In this document: one piece after another, positions 8,748 to 18,500 of the stretch | How positions within the stretch are numbered: the stretch's first letter is position 1 | Layout: the number at the start of each line of letters is the position of its first letter | From: DSUN01 sp035527715 | Lineage (GTDB): Bacteria > Planctomycetota > PUPC01 > DSUN01 | Assembly: GCA_035527715.1 (NCBI GenBank) | Contig: DATKZY010000194.1 | Span: 19,525-83,524, forward strand | DNA length: 64,000 nt | Reading direction: 5' to 3' | Made by a program: the position numbers and the translations under genes | Notes under the pieces: model-generated | What the model was told of the DNA's origin: nothing | Databases searched by the model: none | Seen by the model: the letters and a program-made list of their open reading frames with translations, nothing else

Positions 8748-10163
8748 TCAGCCAGGTTTCGTGACAGAGGCAATCCCTCTAGCGGCGGCCTGTCGCAGGT
8801 GGTCCGGTGCGGCGGGGTCGTTCATAACTGCCTTGAACTCCTCGACCGCCTGCACCTTCCTGCCCTGTAGCCCGTATATGATGCCGCGGTTGGCGCGCGC
8901 ACGGGCATTGATGTCCGATGGTGCCGCGGGGTCTTGTACCACAGCAGTGAAGTCCGCCAGCGCCAGATCCAACAGGCGCTGATGTAAAAGGTACACGGCA
9001 CCGCGGTCGACGCGTGCTTTGGCCCTGAGCTGAGGGGGCGCCGATGGCTCATCTACTACAGCGGTGTAGTCAGCGATCGCCTTGATCGGCTGTTTTTCCC
9101 GTTCGTACAGCAAACCGCGGTTCAGGCGGGCAATGGCTTTGTCGCAGGCCGAGGCAACTGGGTTGCCTATCACCGCAGTATAGTCCGTGGTCGCCCGGCC
9201 CAACTTCCCCTGCCTCTCGTACAGGAAGCCGCGTTTGAGGCAGGCCTCGCCCTTGGTGTAAGCGGAAGCGTCTGGGGCCTCTATCACTGCCGTGTAGTCA
9301 GCGACCGCCATGGCCAGCCGTTCCTCCCTCGAGCGCGCATCCCCACGCTTGATCAGCGCCAGGGCCTTCGTATCCGCCTCGGCGGCGGGATCGGCTATGG
9401 CTGCTGTATACTCGCGAACGGCATCGGCCACCCTGCCTTGCCCTAGATACACGACGCCGCGAAGGACCCGTGCCAGGGTCTTCGCGCTCGCCGGGGTAGC
9501 GGGCTCGTCAATCAACGCCTTGTAGTCCGCGAGCGCCTGTGCCGCGTTGCCCTGCATTCCGCGGATCCCGGCGAGTTGGACGCGGGCCAGGGCCTTCTGA
9601 CCGCCTGAGGCGGCGAGGTCGTGTATCACCGCCGTGAAGTCCGCGATCGCTTGGGCAGTTTCACCCCGCCTTGCGTACAGGCCGCCGCGGCCGATGAGGG
9701 CCTCTGCCTTCTCGCCCACCGGGGCAGCGTGGTCGTCTATCGCCGCGGTGTAGTCTGCAAACGCCTGGGTCTCCATACCTTGAGATTCGTACAACGTGGC
9801 CCGCCTTACGCGAGCCTTGGTTCTCGCCTCTCCCGGGGCCGCACGCGCCAGCACCGCGGAGTAGTCGGTCAGCGCCTGGCCCGGGTTGCGCCTCATCTCG
9901 TTCACCTCGCCGCGGGTGATCAGCGCCCAAGCTCTCTGGGCGGGGTCTGCAACTGGATCATAAGCAACGGCAGTGCTCAGCCGGATAGCAGCGTCGAGAC
10001 GGTTCTCGACAAGCGCCAAGCGCGCCGCAACCAGGTTGGCCCAGACCCGCAGCTCGAGGCGCTCTGCGTGAGTGTGCAGTTCCCGGAGGCGGCGCACCTT
10101 GTCTGCCCTGTCCCACACACCGAACTGAGCGCGAAAAGCAGATCGAAGTTCCTTCTCTGTCAT
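8748..10163 (-). CDS. Protein of ~11 tandem TPR-like repeats
   Basis: A 471-aa soluble protein with no signal peptide. After a ~60-residue helical N-terminus it consists of about eleven units of ~38-39 residues, each ending in D-Y-T-A-V-(I/V)-x-(D/E)-P or a close variant and followed by A-R-x-x-R-G-x-x-Y-x-x-Q-G. These are tetratricopeptide-type helical pairs that normally scaffold protein-protein contacts; no enzyme domain is attached. The regular unit length suggests expansion by unequal crossing over. A good promoter (TTGACT-16-TATCAT) lies at 10226-10253. The gene sits between two copies of the FAD-oxidoreductase 3' end and is bracketed by direct repeats, so it may be an insertion. Confidence 0.85.
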   Translation of the reverse strand: MTEKELRSAFRAQFGVWDRADKVRRLRELHTHAERLELRVWANLVAARLALVENRLDAAIRLSTAVAYDPVADPAQRAWALITRGEVNEMRRNPGQALTDYSAVLARAAPGEARTKARVRRATLYESQGMETQAFADYTAAIDDHAAPVGEKAEALIGRGGLYARRGETAQAIADFTAVIHDLAASGGQKALARVQLAGIRGMQGNAAQALADYKALIDEPATPASAKTLARVLRGVVYLGQGRVADAVREYTAAIADPAAEADTKALALIKRGDARSREERLAMAVADYTAVIEAPDASAYTKGEACLKRGFLYERQGKLGRATTDYTAVIGNPVASACDKAIARLNRGLLYEREKQPIKAIADYTAVVDEPSAPPQLRAKARVDRGAVYLLHQRLLDLALADFTAVVQDPAAPSDINARARANRGIIYGLQGRKVQAVEEFKAVMNDPAAPDHLRQAAARGIASVTKPG

Positions 10164-10225
10164 GACCGTTCCTCAATGCGCCTTGGCCCGGCGCGTCGGG
10201 CCTGGCACACCTCCCAATGAGAAAG

Positions 10226-10253
10226 ATGATAGCGCAACCAGCGAGGGAGTCAA
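10226..10253 (-). promoter_or_regulatory. Sigma-70-type promoter of the TPR gene
   Basis: On the minus strand TTGACT (10253-10248), a 16-nt spacer, then TATCAT (10231-10226). Predicted transcription start is near 10219, giving a leader of about 55 nt. The rest of the 10164-10453 gap shows two GGAGGAGCGCA motifs and the right direct repeat but no gene. Confidence 0.6.
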
Positions 10254-10414
10254 GAGTCAGTGCACCGTGACCTTCCTCTGGCTCATGACGAATCCAGTGA
10301 GAAGGCTTCGCGTCCAGAGCCAGTCCCGAGCCCCCTGGGTGGTCAAAGGACACCAGCCGGGGAGGAGCGCAACCCCAGTGTAGCCCGCGGAGGAGCGCAG
10401 CAAGACTGTGGGCA

Positions 10415-10431
10415 GACAGAATCCAGGAGTC
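10415..10431. repeat. Direct repeat, right copy, flanking the TPR gene
   Basis: GACAGAATCCAGGAGTC, matching 8673-8690 with a single-base difference. It lies 22 nt downstream of the stop of the intact FAD-oxidoreductase gene. Confidence 0.6.
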
Positions 10432-10453
10432 CTCCTTGGGCCGCAGCCCACCT

Positions 10454-13400
10454 TCACTGCGCTGCGGCCCTCAGGATGGCGGCGGCGTGGCGGGCGAGGT
10501 GGCCGCGGTAGTCCTTGGTGTACTCATCGAGAATCTGCTTGCCGAGGCCGTCCTTGTCGCCGCAGTGGTAGAGGGCGCGGGCGAGGGCCAGCTCGCGCAA
10601 GGCGTCGCTGCGGGGGGCGGTGGCGGTCCAGCTTCGGTTCTTCTCGGCGCGCTCGATGGCGCCCTCGGGCGTGGCGATGGCGTGGCCGCGGAAGCCTGGC
10701 TTGGCGAGCAGCTCGGCCAGCGGGCCAGACGCCGCGGGGTCGCGTAGCTGATCGAACGCCATCGCGACGGCGCGGAAGTGCGAGAAGGCGTCCTTGGCCT
10801 CGAGCGTCTTCATCTTGGCCACGATGGCTTCGGTGGCCCGCTTGTCGTGCGTGCGGCCGAGGGCGTAGATGTAGCTGTCGACGTCGCTCATGTTGCGGCC
10901 GAACTGGCCCATGCCCTTGTATTGCCAGCCCTTGCCCATGTCGGGGGCGGCCTCGACGGCCTTGAGCAGGTCGGGCGCACCCGTCGGGTCGGCCAGCACG
11001 CCCAGCACGTGGGCGTAGATGAGCTTCTTGTCGTCGGGACACTCGGCGTAGGCCTGGCGGAGCAGCGGCGTCGCCTCCTTCGCGTTCGCGAGCACGATGG
11101 CCACGTCCTTGTAGTTGTCGCGGACGTTGTAGACGGCCTGCTTGATTTTCGCGGGCGGGAAGGGGAAGGAGTCCGTGGCCGTCAGCACGTCCTTGGTGAG
11201 GTTGCCGATGCCGACGAGGTGTTCCTGGAGCTTCTTGACGTCGATCGTGCGCACGGAGCCACCCTTGGCGGCCATGGCGGCGGCGGAGCCGGCCGCGTAG
11301 CCGCCGTTCTCGATGTCGGGCTGCATGCGGATGAGCGGTACGGCGTCGCGATGGGCGCTGATGCCCAGGCCGATGACCAGCATGCCATCGAGGCCCTGCG
11401 GCAGCATCGCCCGATACGGAATCTGGGTCTTGACGCCTTTGTGGTGCGGCTGCTGGAGGACAAAGTAGGGGTCGATCGTGTAGCCGTGGGTATCGAAGTT
11501 CGACCAGGCCTGCACCACGGTATCGGGGTGGGTGCGCTCGAGGAACTGGTCGAGGATGGTGATGGTGTGGTCGCCGACGATGCGGCGGCGCTCGCGGGTG
11601 TCGATGAGCTGTCCGAGGTCGAAGGCGTTGCCCGCCATGCGCTTGGCGTAGAGGAAGAGGCTCCAGGTGTCCAGCATGTCCGTCTCGTCGGTGATCGTGT
11701 AGTCGGTGTTGGTGTAGCTGGCGCCCAGGTTGCGGGGTGGCAGGCCTGTGCCCTGGAGGGCGATGTCGTTCTCGTCGGTGTAGATCGTCGCGGCGCCGGC
11801 CGCGGCCGCCACGTCGCTGTTCCCCGTCGCGTCAATGACGGTCTTGGCGAGGACGACGCCGCGGCCGTAGGGCGTGGCGACGACGGCGCCGCGGACGCGC
11901 TTGTCGTGCACGAACGCGCCGCAGCCGACGCAGCCGAACCAGATGTCGGCCTTCGCCTCGCGCAGCTCGGCGCGCCACCACTCGGCCTTCTCCTCGACGC
12001 CCCAGCCCGCCTTGCCGTCGAGGATGGTCTTGCAGAAGCCGACGCGGTTGCCCCAGTAGTATTTCGAGATGTGGCCGAGGGTGCCGACGCCGCCCAGGCC
12101 GTGGAGCATCTCGACGACGAGCGTCTTCGCCCCGTGGCGTGCGGCGGCGATGCCGGCCGGCGCGCCGCCCGTGCCGCCGCCGATGACCACCACGTCGTAG
12201 GTGCCGAGGACGGGCAGCGGCCGCTCCTCCTGCGGGATGGTCGGGAGCTTCTGGAACTCGCGAACGCCTGCAAGGATCTCCTTCACGTCCCCCTTGGCCA
12301 CGGGGGCCGCCTTGCCGCCAGCGACCTTCGGGTCCTTGGGCTCGGGCAGCTTCCTGGCCTCAGATGCGGCCGCGGCTCCGACGCGCGTGCCCAGGTCAAT
12401 GAGCGCGAGCGGGCGCATCAGCTTCTCGGCCTGCTCGCGCGACACGTCGGCGCACCCGCCGAGAATGTAGAGCCGCTCGACGCCCGCCGGGCGGCAGGCG
12501 TCGAGAATGGCGTCCGAATCAAGACCGCCTGAAGGCGGGACCACGAACGGCTTGACCCCTTGCACGGGGTCGGGCGGGACGTGGAACAGGATGTCGGAGG
12601 TGAACTGTTGGGCGGGGTCGAACGTGAGGTCGCGGGCCACCTGGTCGGCGGCGGCGTAGGCGGCGTAGCTGGCGTCGGCCATCGGCACCTTGATCGTGTA
12701 GTCAATGATCGGGTAGGCCTGGGAGCCCCCTCGGCCCGAGGCGGTGAAGGAGCCGACGATCCGCGAGGCCGCGATCCCTTCGCTCGGCTGCGGCTTGCCG
12801 CCGATGACGACGCGCCGCACGACCTGCGCGCCGCCGGGGAACGGGCGGAACTTCGCCGCGGTCATTCGCGCGACCGTCGCCCGCTCGGTCGCGTCCACAA
12901 CGACCTTGGCCACGACGGCCTGCCGGCCCGCGCGGTTGGCCATCACGATGCCGCAGGGCTTGCCCTCGGCGTCGGTGAGCACGTCGGTTGGGAAGCACGA
13001 GTAGAGGAACACCACCTTGGCGTCGAGGAGCGCCTGGTCGAGCGTCCGCTTCACCTGGAGCGGCGTGGCCGGCGGCACGGCGGGCGCCGCAGCGGGGACC
13101 TCAGGCTTCGGCGTCCCAGGGCCGACGACGGCGACCTCGCCGACGAGAATGCGCGTGGAGCCCTCGCGGCGCTTGATCGTGAACCGCAGGTATCGCGTCT
13201 CGGCGTTGATCGGGGCGGACATCAGGAGCGCCGCGCCGTGGTCGTTGCCCGCCGAGGGCTTGTCGTTCTTCAGCGTGGCGAGGTCCTTCCACTGCTGCTT
13301 GTCGCCGCTCGCAGCAATGGTCACGGAGTCGAAGAGATAGTCCTTGTCGTTGTAGACCATCGCGTGGGCCTTCTCGACCTGCTGCTTCTTGGCGAGGTCC

Positions 13401-13867
13401 ATGATGATGGTCGGGTCGCCGTCGTACTGCACGCTCTGCTGCGAAGCGCTGGCCCATCTGCCGTCGGCGAGCAGTGAGGGCGGCTTGGTGTCCTTGTGCA
13501 TGGCGGCCGAGGGCAGGTCGGCCTCGTACTTGAAGGGCAGCGTGTTGCCGAGGTCGGCCACCGGCTCCTGCCTGCCGGAGAAGATCCGCGCGGCGAGCGG
13601 CGACGCGGGCACCTCGCCCTCTTCGAGCCAGAGGCGCAGCGTGCCGGCCATGTCCTCGCCCAGGTAGGGCCGCGGCGCGGCGAGGAACACCCTGGCTCCG
13701 CCCTTGGCCGCCTCGACCGCGGCCGCCACGGCGCCCGTGCTGCCGCCGACGACCAGCACATCCACCTGATACGCCACGGGAATCTTCCGGGCCGATTCCG
13801 TCACGCTGGCGCCCTGCGCGACAAGGCCGCTCAACACAAGGCATCCGATGATTGCGAGCCGCTTCAT
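10454..13867 (-). CDS. Exported tandem FAD-dependent oxidoreductase with C-terminal helical domain
   Basis: A 1137-aa protein. A signal peptide (MKRLAIIGCLVLSGLVAQGA) precedes a Rossmann dinucleotide motif DVLVVGGSTGA (~residues 35-46). A discoidin/F5-8C-like beta region is inserted at ~130-245 (SLLADGRW...YLRFTIKRREG). A second, better FAD motif DVVVIGGGTGGAPAG starts near residue 554, followed by V-V-E-M...GLGGVGT as in the FAD_oxidored family. The last ~180 residues are a HEAT-like helical region. The substrate is unknown. The ATG at 13867 is supported by AAGGAGG 8 nt upstream; the open frame extending to 15295 is only an overlap with the ggt gene. Third gene of the 19761-10454 operon. Confidence 0.88.
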   Translation of the reverse strand: MKRLAIIGCLVLSGLVAQGASVTESARKIPVAYQVDVLVVGGSTGAVAAAVEAAKGGARVFLAAPRPYLGEDMAGTLRLWLEEGEVPASPLAARIFSGRQEPVADLGNTLPFKYEADLPSAAMHKDTKPPSLLADGRWASASQQSVQYDGDPTIIMDLAKKQQVEKAHAMVYNDKDYLFDSVTIAASGDKQQWKDLATLKNDKPSAGNDHGAALLMSAPINAETRYLRFTIKRREGSTRILVGEVAVVGPGTPKPEVPAAAPAVPPATPLQVKRTLDQALLDAKVVFLYSCFPTDVLTDAEGKPCGIVMANRAGRQAVVAKVVVDATERATVARMTAAKFRPFPGGAQVVRRVVIGGKPQPSEGIAASRIVGSFTASGRGGSQAYPIIDYTIKVPMADASYAAYAAADQVARDLTFDPAQQFTSDILFHVPPDPVQGVKPFVVPPSGGLDSDAILDACRPAGVERLYILGGCADVSREQAEKLMRPLALIDLGTRVGAAAASEARKLPEPKDPKVAGGKAAPVAKGDVKEILAGVREFQKLPTIPQEERPLPVLGTYDVVVIGGGTGGAPAGIAAARHGAKTLVVEMLHGLGGVGTLGHISKYYWGNRVGFCKTILDGKAGWGVEEKAEWWRAELREAKADIWFGCVGCGAFVHDKRVRGAVVATPYGRGVVLAKTVIDATGNSDVAAAAGAATIYTDENDIALQGTGLPPRNLGASYTNTDYTITDETDMLDTWSLFLYAKRMAGNAFDLGQLIDTRERRRIVGDHTITILDQFLERTHPDTVVQAWSNFDTHGYTIDPYFVLQQPHHKGVKTQIPYRAMLPQGLDGMLVIGLGISAHRDAVPLIRMQPDIENGGYAAGSAAAMAAKGGSVRTIDVKKLQEHLVGIGNLTKDVLTATDSFPFPPAKIKQAVYNVRDNYKDVAIVLANAKEATPLLRQAYAECPDDKKLIYAHVLGVLADPTGAPDLLKAVEAAPDMGKGWQYKGMGQFGRNMSDVDSYIYALGRTHDKRATEAIVAKMKTLEAKDAFSHFRAVAMAFDQLRDPAASGPLAELLAKPGFRGHAIATPEGAIERAEKNRSWTATAPRSDALRELALARALYHCGDKDGLGKQILDEYTKDYRGHLARHAAAILRAAAQ

Positions 13868-13926
13868 CTCACTTCGCCTCCTTCTTGGCGGGTTCCGGGT
13901 TCTTGTCGAGGGACTCGATAGTCCTT

Positions 13927-15513
13927 TCAGAAGCCCACGGCTTGCCCATCCTTCCTCGGCTCCGAGGCGGCGGCGTAGGCGTGGGGGAGTCGGTAGATGA
14001 GCTGGGCGCCTCCGAACGACGGCCCGAAGGCGACGGGGCGGACCGCGTGGCCCCGGCGGGCCAACTCGTCGGCCACGCCGGGGGCCAAGCCCGGTTCGAG
14101 CGCCAGCGCTCCGTCGCCCTGGATCTGCCAGCGTGGGGCGTCGGCAGCCGCCTGCGGGTTCTGGCCGTAGTCGAACAGGCGCACCATCATCTGCACGTGT
14201 CCCTGCGGCTGCATCGGCCCCCCCATCACGCCGAAGGCCATCAGGGGCTTGCCCTTCCTCGTGACGAAGGCCGGGATGATCGTGTGGAAGGGCCGCTTCC
14301 CGCCGTCCACCTGGTTCGGGTGGCCCTCGGTGAGCACGAAGCCGGCGGCGCGGTTCTGGAGAGCAATGCCGGTGCCGGGCACAACGATGCCCGAGCCGAA
14401 GCCGCCGTAGTTCGACTGGATGAGCGACACCATCCGCCCGTCGGCGTCGGCCGCGGCCAGGTAAACGGTGCCGCCGCCGGGGAGGTCGCCGGGCGGGTGC
14501 TGGCGGGCGTGGCCCATGTCGATCAGCTTCGCCCGCTCGGCCAGGTAGCCTCGGGCGAGCAGGCGGCGGGCAGGCACTGGCATCGCGGCAGGGTCGCCCA
14601 CGTAGCGGTAAGCGTCGGCGAAGGCCAGCTTCATCGCCTCCGCCTGGAGGTGAACGCTGTCGGCCGAATCGGGGGGCAGGCCGTGGAAGCTCCAGTGCTT
14701 CAGGATGCCGAGCGCGCCGAGCGCGGCGATGCCCTGCCCGTTCGGGGGGATCTCGTGGAGGGTGACGCCTCGGTAGTTGACGGAGACGGGCTCGACCCAG
14801 TCGGCAGCGTGGCTCGCGAGGTCGTCGAGGGTCATTGCGCCGCCCGTGGCCTTGGCGTGCGCGGCGATTCGCTTGGCAAGGTCGCCGCGGTAGAAGGCTT
14901 CGCCGTCGGTAGCCGCGATGCGTTCCAGAGTCCGCGCCTGGTCGGGCAAGGCGAAGCGCTCGCCAGCCCTGGGTGCCCGGCCGCCCGGAAAGAATGCGGC
15001 CGCGAACTCGGGGAAGGCCCTCGCGAGCGGCCTCGCCCCCTTCCAGGCCGCTGCCGTTCTCGGCGACACGAGGAAGCCGTCGCGGGCGTAGGCGATCGCC
15101 GGCTCGAAGAGCGCCCCGAAAGGCAGCCTCCCCCATCGCCGCGACAGCGCCACCCACGCCGACACGGCGCCGGGCACGGTCACCGAATCCCAGCCTGTGC
15201 GCGGCATCAAGCGTCGGCGACCGAAGCGGGCCGGGCTCCACACGCGGGGCGACCGCCCCGAGGCGTTCAGGCCGTGGAGTTGCTCGCCGTCCCACACGAG
15301 CGCGAAGGCGTCGCCGCCGATGCCGTTGCTCACCGGCTCCACCACGGTGAGGCAGATGGCCGCCGCGACAGCGGCATCAATGGCGTTGCCGCCCTTCAGC
15401 AGCATCCGCAGCCCCGCCTGGGCAGCGAGCGGCTGCGACGTCGCGACGACGTTTCGCGCCAGCACCGGCATCCGGCTGGATGCGTAGGGGAATTGCCAGC
15501 CGAGCTTTCGCAT
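13927..15513 (-). CDS. ggt: Gamma-glutamyltransferase family Ntn-hydrolase
   Basis: A 528-aa protein with the GGT-family layout: N-terminal VVATSQPLAAQAGLRML and GGNAIDAAVAAA, then the autocleavage site GGGT-VYLAAADADG, in which T349 should become the N-terminal nucleophile of the small subunit. SNYGGFGSGIV and LQNRAAGF follow. These match the GGT subgroup active on gamma-glutamyl or cephalosporin-type amides. No signal peptide is evident, unlike many periplasmic GGTs, so a cytoplasmic site or missed export is possible. It lies 18 nt after the LVIVD gene and 59 nt before the FAD-oxidoreductase gene. Confidence 0.9.
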   Translation of the reverse strand: MRKLGWQFPYASSRMPVLARNVVATSQPLAAQAGLRMLLKGGNAIDAAVAAAICLTVVEPVSNGIGGDAFALVWDGEQLHGLNASGRSPRVWSPARFGRRRLMPRTGWDSVTVPGAVSAWVALSRRWGRLPFGALFEPAIAYARDGFLVSPRTAAAWKGARPLARAFPEFAAAFFPGGRAPRAGERFALPDQARTLERIAATDGEAFYRGDLAKRIAAHAKATGGAMTLDDLASHAADWVEPVSVNYRGVTLHEIPPNGQGIAALGALGILKHWSFHGLPPDSADSVHLQAEAMKLAFADAYRYVGDPAAMPVPARRLLARGYLAERAKLIDMGHARQHPPGDLPGGGTVYLAAADADGRMVSLIQSNYGGFGSGIVVPGTGIALQNRAAGFVLTEGHPNQVDGGKRPFHTIIPAFVTRKGKPLMAFGVMGGPMQPQGHVQMMVRLFDYGQNPQAAADAPRWQIQGDGALALEPGLAPGVADELARRGHAVRPVAFGPSFGGAQLIYRLPHAYAAASEPRKDGQAVGF

Positions 15514-15531
15514 CGAGTGTCCTGTTGCCCC

Positions 15532-18500
15532 TCAGGGTCGCGCCTTCGCTTCGAGCTTGCCCAGCGGAGCCTGGCTGCTGCACGGCGCACGCACGACCAC
15601 CAGGCCGCTGAGGGCGGGGACGAACAGGTAGTCGCCCCGCTTGCGGCCGACTGACCACTGGTACCCGACGTGGCGGCGGCCAAACAGCCGCGGCGCCGTC
15701 GGCTCCGTGATGTCATAACATTCTATCGCACCGTAGTTCCCAATGAAAATGTAGTTGCCGTCGGCAACGATGTCCTGGTCGAAGTCGGCCCACACGGCGC
15801 ACGGCTCCTCGGGCAGGTCGGGCCGCGGGTCATAGGTGCGCACCCAACGCGGCTGCCTGGGGTCCCGAACGTCCACGATGTGCAGGTAGTTGGCTCCCTT
15901 GCGGTCGGCGCCGCGGGCGGTGATGTAGGCGTGGCCCTTCGCCACGGTGATACCGGACATCACCTCGCTCATCTTCTCGGGCCAGCAGCGCGTGAGGTCG
16001 AGGGTGGAGACGACCACGGGCTTGGCCGCGTCCGCAACGTCCACGATGGTGAACGCGCCCTTCGCATGGCCGAGGTAGACCCTATCGCCCCTGGCGCACA
16101 CGAGGTCGGATTCGGGCACGTCGAGGGCGGAGACGAACGCCGGCTTGCCCGCACTAGCCACGTCGTAGACAAGCAGTCGCTTCCTGGCGAGCACGAACGC
16201 GCGGTCGCCCCACACGTCAATGCACGCGCCACTCACCTGGAGGGGCTTTCCCGCCTCGTCGAGGAACTCGGCGACGAGCGTCGGCTTCGATGCGTCGCGC
16301 TGGTCCACGACGAGCAGGCCGCGAGCCTGGCGGGGCACGTAGAGGAAGCCGTCCTTGCCCGCCACCGTGTTGTTGCCGCGGCGCGAGTTGCCATAGGGCA
16401 GCCACGCGCCATCCCAGTACTCGCCCAGGCGCTTCGGCGCGAGCGGGTTGGCGATATCGAGCAGGAAAACGGCGCCGCCAAAGGTCTGCCACTGGTACGC
16501 TCGGTCACCGTCGAGCCAGAGGGCGTCCGACTCGCCGGCCGTCACGGCCCCGCCGACCCGCTTCGGGCTCTTCGGGTCGGAGAGGTCGAAGACCCACATC
16601 CCGTAGTTGTAGTCGGCCACGTAGGCCGTGTCGCCCACGATCGTGATGCTGCCGAAGGCGCTGGGGACGGAGTGCTCGTAGAGGCCGATCTGCTGGACGG
16701 CGCCCTGGCTGAACGCGTAGACGAACCAGCGGCTGTCGGGCGACTTGGCCCCCAGGCTGTATTGCCCCGGCCCCTCCTTGCCGTCAATCAGGTAGAAGAG
16801 GCCCTTGTGGAAGGCGCCGACGACGTGTTTCCCGCACTTCTCGGGTAGGGGGATCGAGACGAGCTTCTCCGCCGAGAAGGCCCCCTTCGCCTCGTAGCGG
16901 TAGAGGTCAATCGCCTTCTCCCCCCGCAGGGCGAAGTGCTCGGCCGAGGCCGCGATGACGCTCGCGCTCCGCTTCCCATCGGCCGACTTCTCGCGCGGCA
17001 CGGCACCCGCGAGGAGCTTTGGCTTGCGGGGGTCCGTAGTGTCGAGCCACTGGATCGCGTCCGCGACGTAGACGAGGCCGGGCAGGAAGAGCCCCGCGAT
17101 GCCCTCCACCTTGCCGATCTCGCGCGGGCACAGCGGGTCGGCGAGGTCGTGGACCCACAGGGCCGACGGCCCGCCGCCGACCGAGTAGCCCACGCCCGCA
17201 TCCTCGAGAATATGCACCATCCTGCCGTGCCTGCCCCGGCTGAATCGCACGCTGCGCAACGGGCCGGGGCGAAGCGGGTTCGCCAGGTCGTCCACAAGGA
17301 TCAGGCCACGCTTCGACGACTCGAAGTAGGCCCGGTCGCGGAACGGCAGCAGGCTGTGCGAGAAGTACCACGAGCTGATCTGGCCGATGACGTCAGGCTT
17401 CGCCTTGTCCGAGATGTCCACGATGCTGTAGTGGCCTTCGCCCGGCCCCACGAAGGCGTGCTTGCCGCGCACGACGATGGGCGGCCCAGGCACGCCGAAG
17501 CCGGTCTGGAGCGCGGCGCAGAGCTGGAGCTTCTGGGGGCGGGCCTCGGAGAACTTGCCGCGCCCGAGCACCGGGTCAATGGCCAGCACGCCGCCGGGCA
17601 CCGCGATCTCGGGCCAGCCCGCCTCGTCCGAGAGGTCCCAACCCTGCGGGCGGAGCGGATAGGCGAAGTCGCGCTTCGCCGCCCACGCGAGCGAGCAAAC
17701 GTCCACGCCGTCCTCCATGACCACCAGGCCGTTCGCCGCGCCGTAGGCGGCGGCCAGGTCCTCGCGACGGAGCTCGGCGCCGTCGGCCTTCTTCAGCGGG
17801 CGGTCCTGCCCGTCGGGCGCGAAGCGGAAGGCCCCGAGCCGCCGCTCCCAATCGGAGCGCACGACGGCGAGCCGCTCCTGCCAGGCGGGTCCAATGGCGA
17901 ACAGCCGCCGCAGCGGCTCGCCCCAACCCGCCCGGCACTCGAGGAAGTAGAGGCCCGGCTGCGGCGGCTTGTGGGACAGCTTCAGCCGCACTTTGCTGCG
18001 GGGAGGAACGGCGACCTCGGCGGACCGCAACGCGGCCAGGCGCGTGGCCTGGTCGAGCGGCTCGGCCGCCCAGGCGCCGAAGCGGTAGCGCACCTCCGCT
18101 GTCCGCTGCATCTCCGCGCGGTTCTCGACATCCACCTCGACTGTTGCCTCGGTGTCGGTCTGGCCCGCAAGACGCACGCGGAGGGCGAAGGGGGAGTCGA
18201 GGAACGGCTCCCCCAAGGCTGCCTCGTTCTTCCCCGCGCGCTTGGTGAGCCGAACCGCTCGGACCTCGAGCGGGAAGTCGGGCACGCGATTGCGGTCGCC
18301 GCCCTCGCAGCGGATGCCGAAGCTCTCGGCGGGCCGCGGCGGCGCCTCGACCTGGGGCGTCGCCGCGCTGTGCGCGGCGTAGCCGGTGTGATCGTAGAAG
18401 ACCTCGCCGCCGCTCTCGACGCGCAGGGGAACGTTCACCGAGAAGAGCCGCCAGCCCATCCACGCCGTGCCGTCGTTCATCGCCTGGAGGAATGCCTCGC

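Noticed and set aside
13868..15295. N-terminal extension of the FAD-oxidoreductase frame to a 1613-residue protein
   Set aside because: The extension is Arg/Pro-rich out-of-frame translation of the ggt gene. A signal peptide and AAGGAGG mark the true start at 13867.
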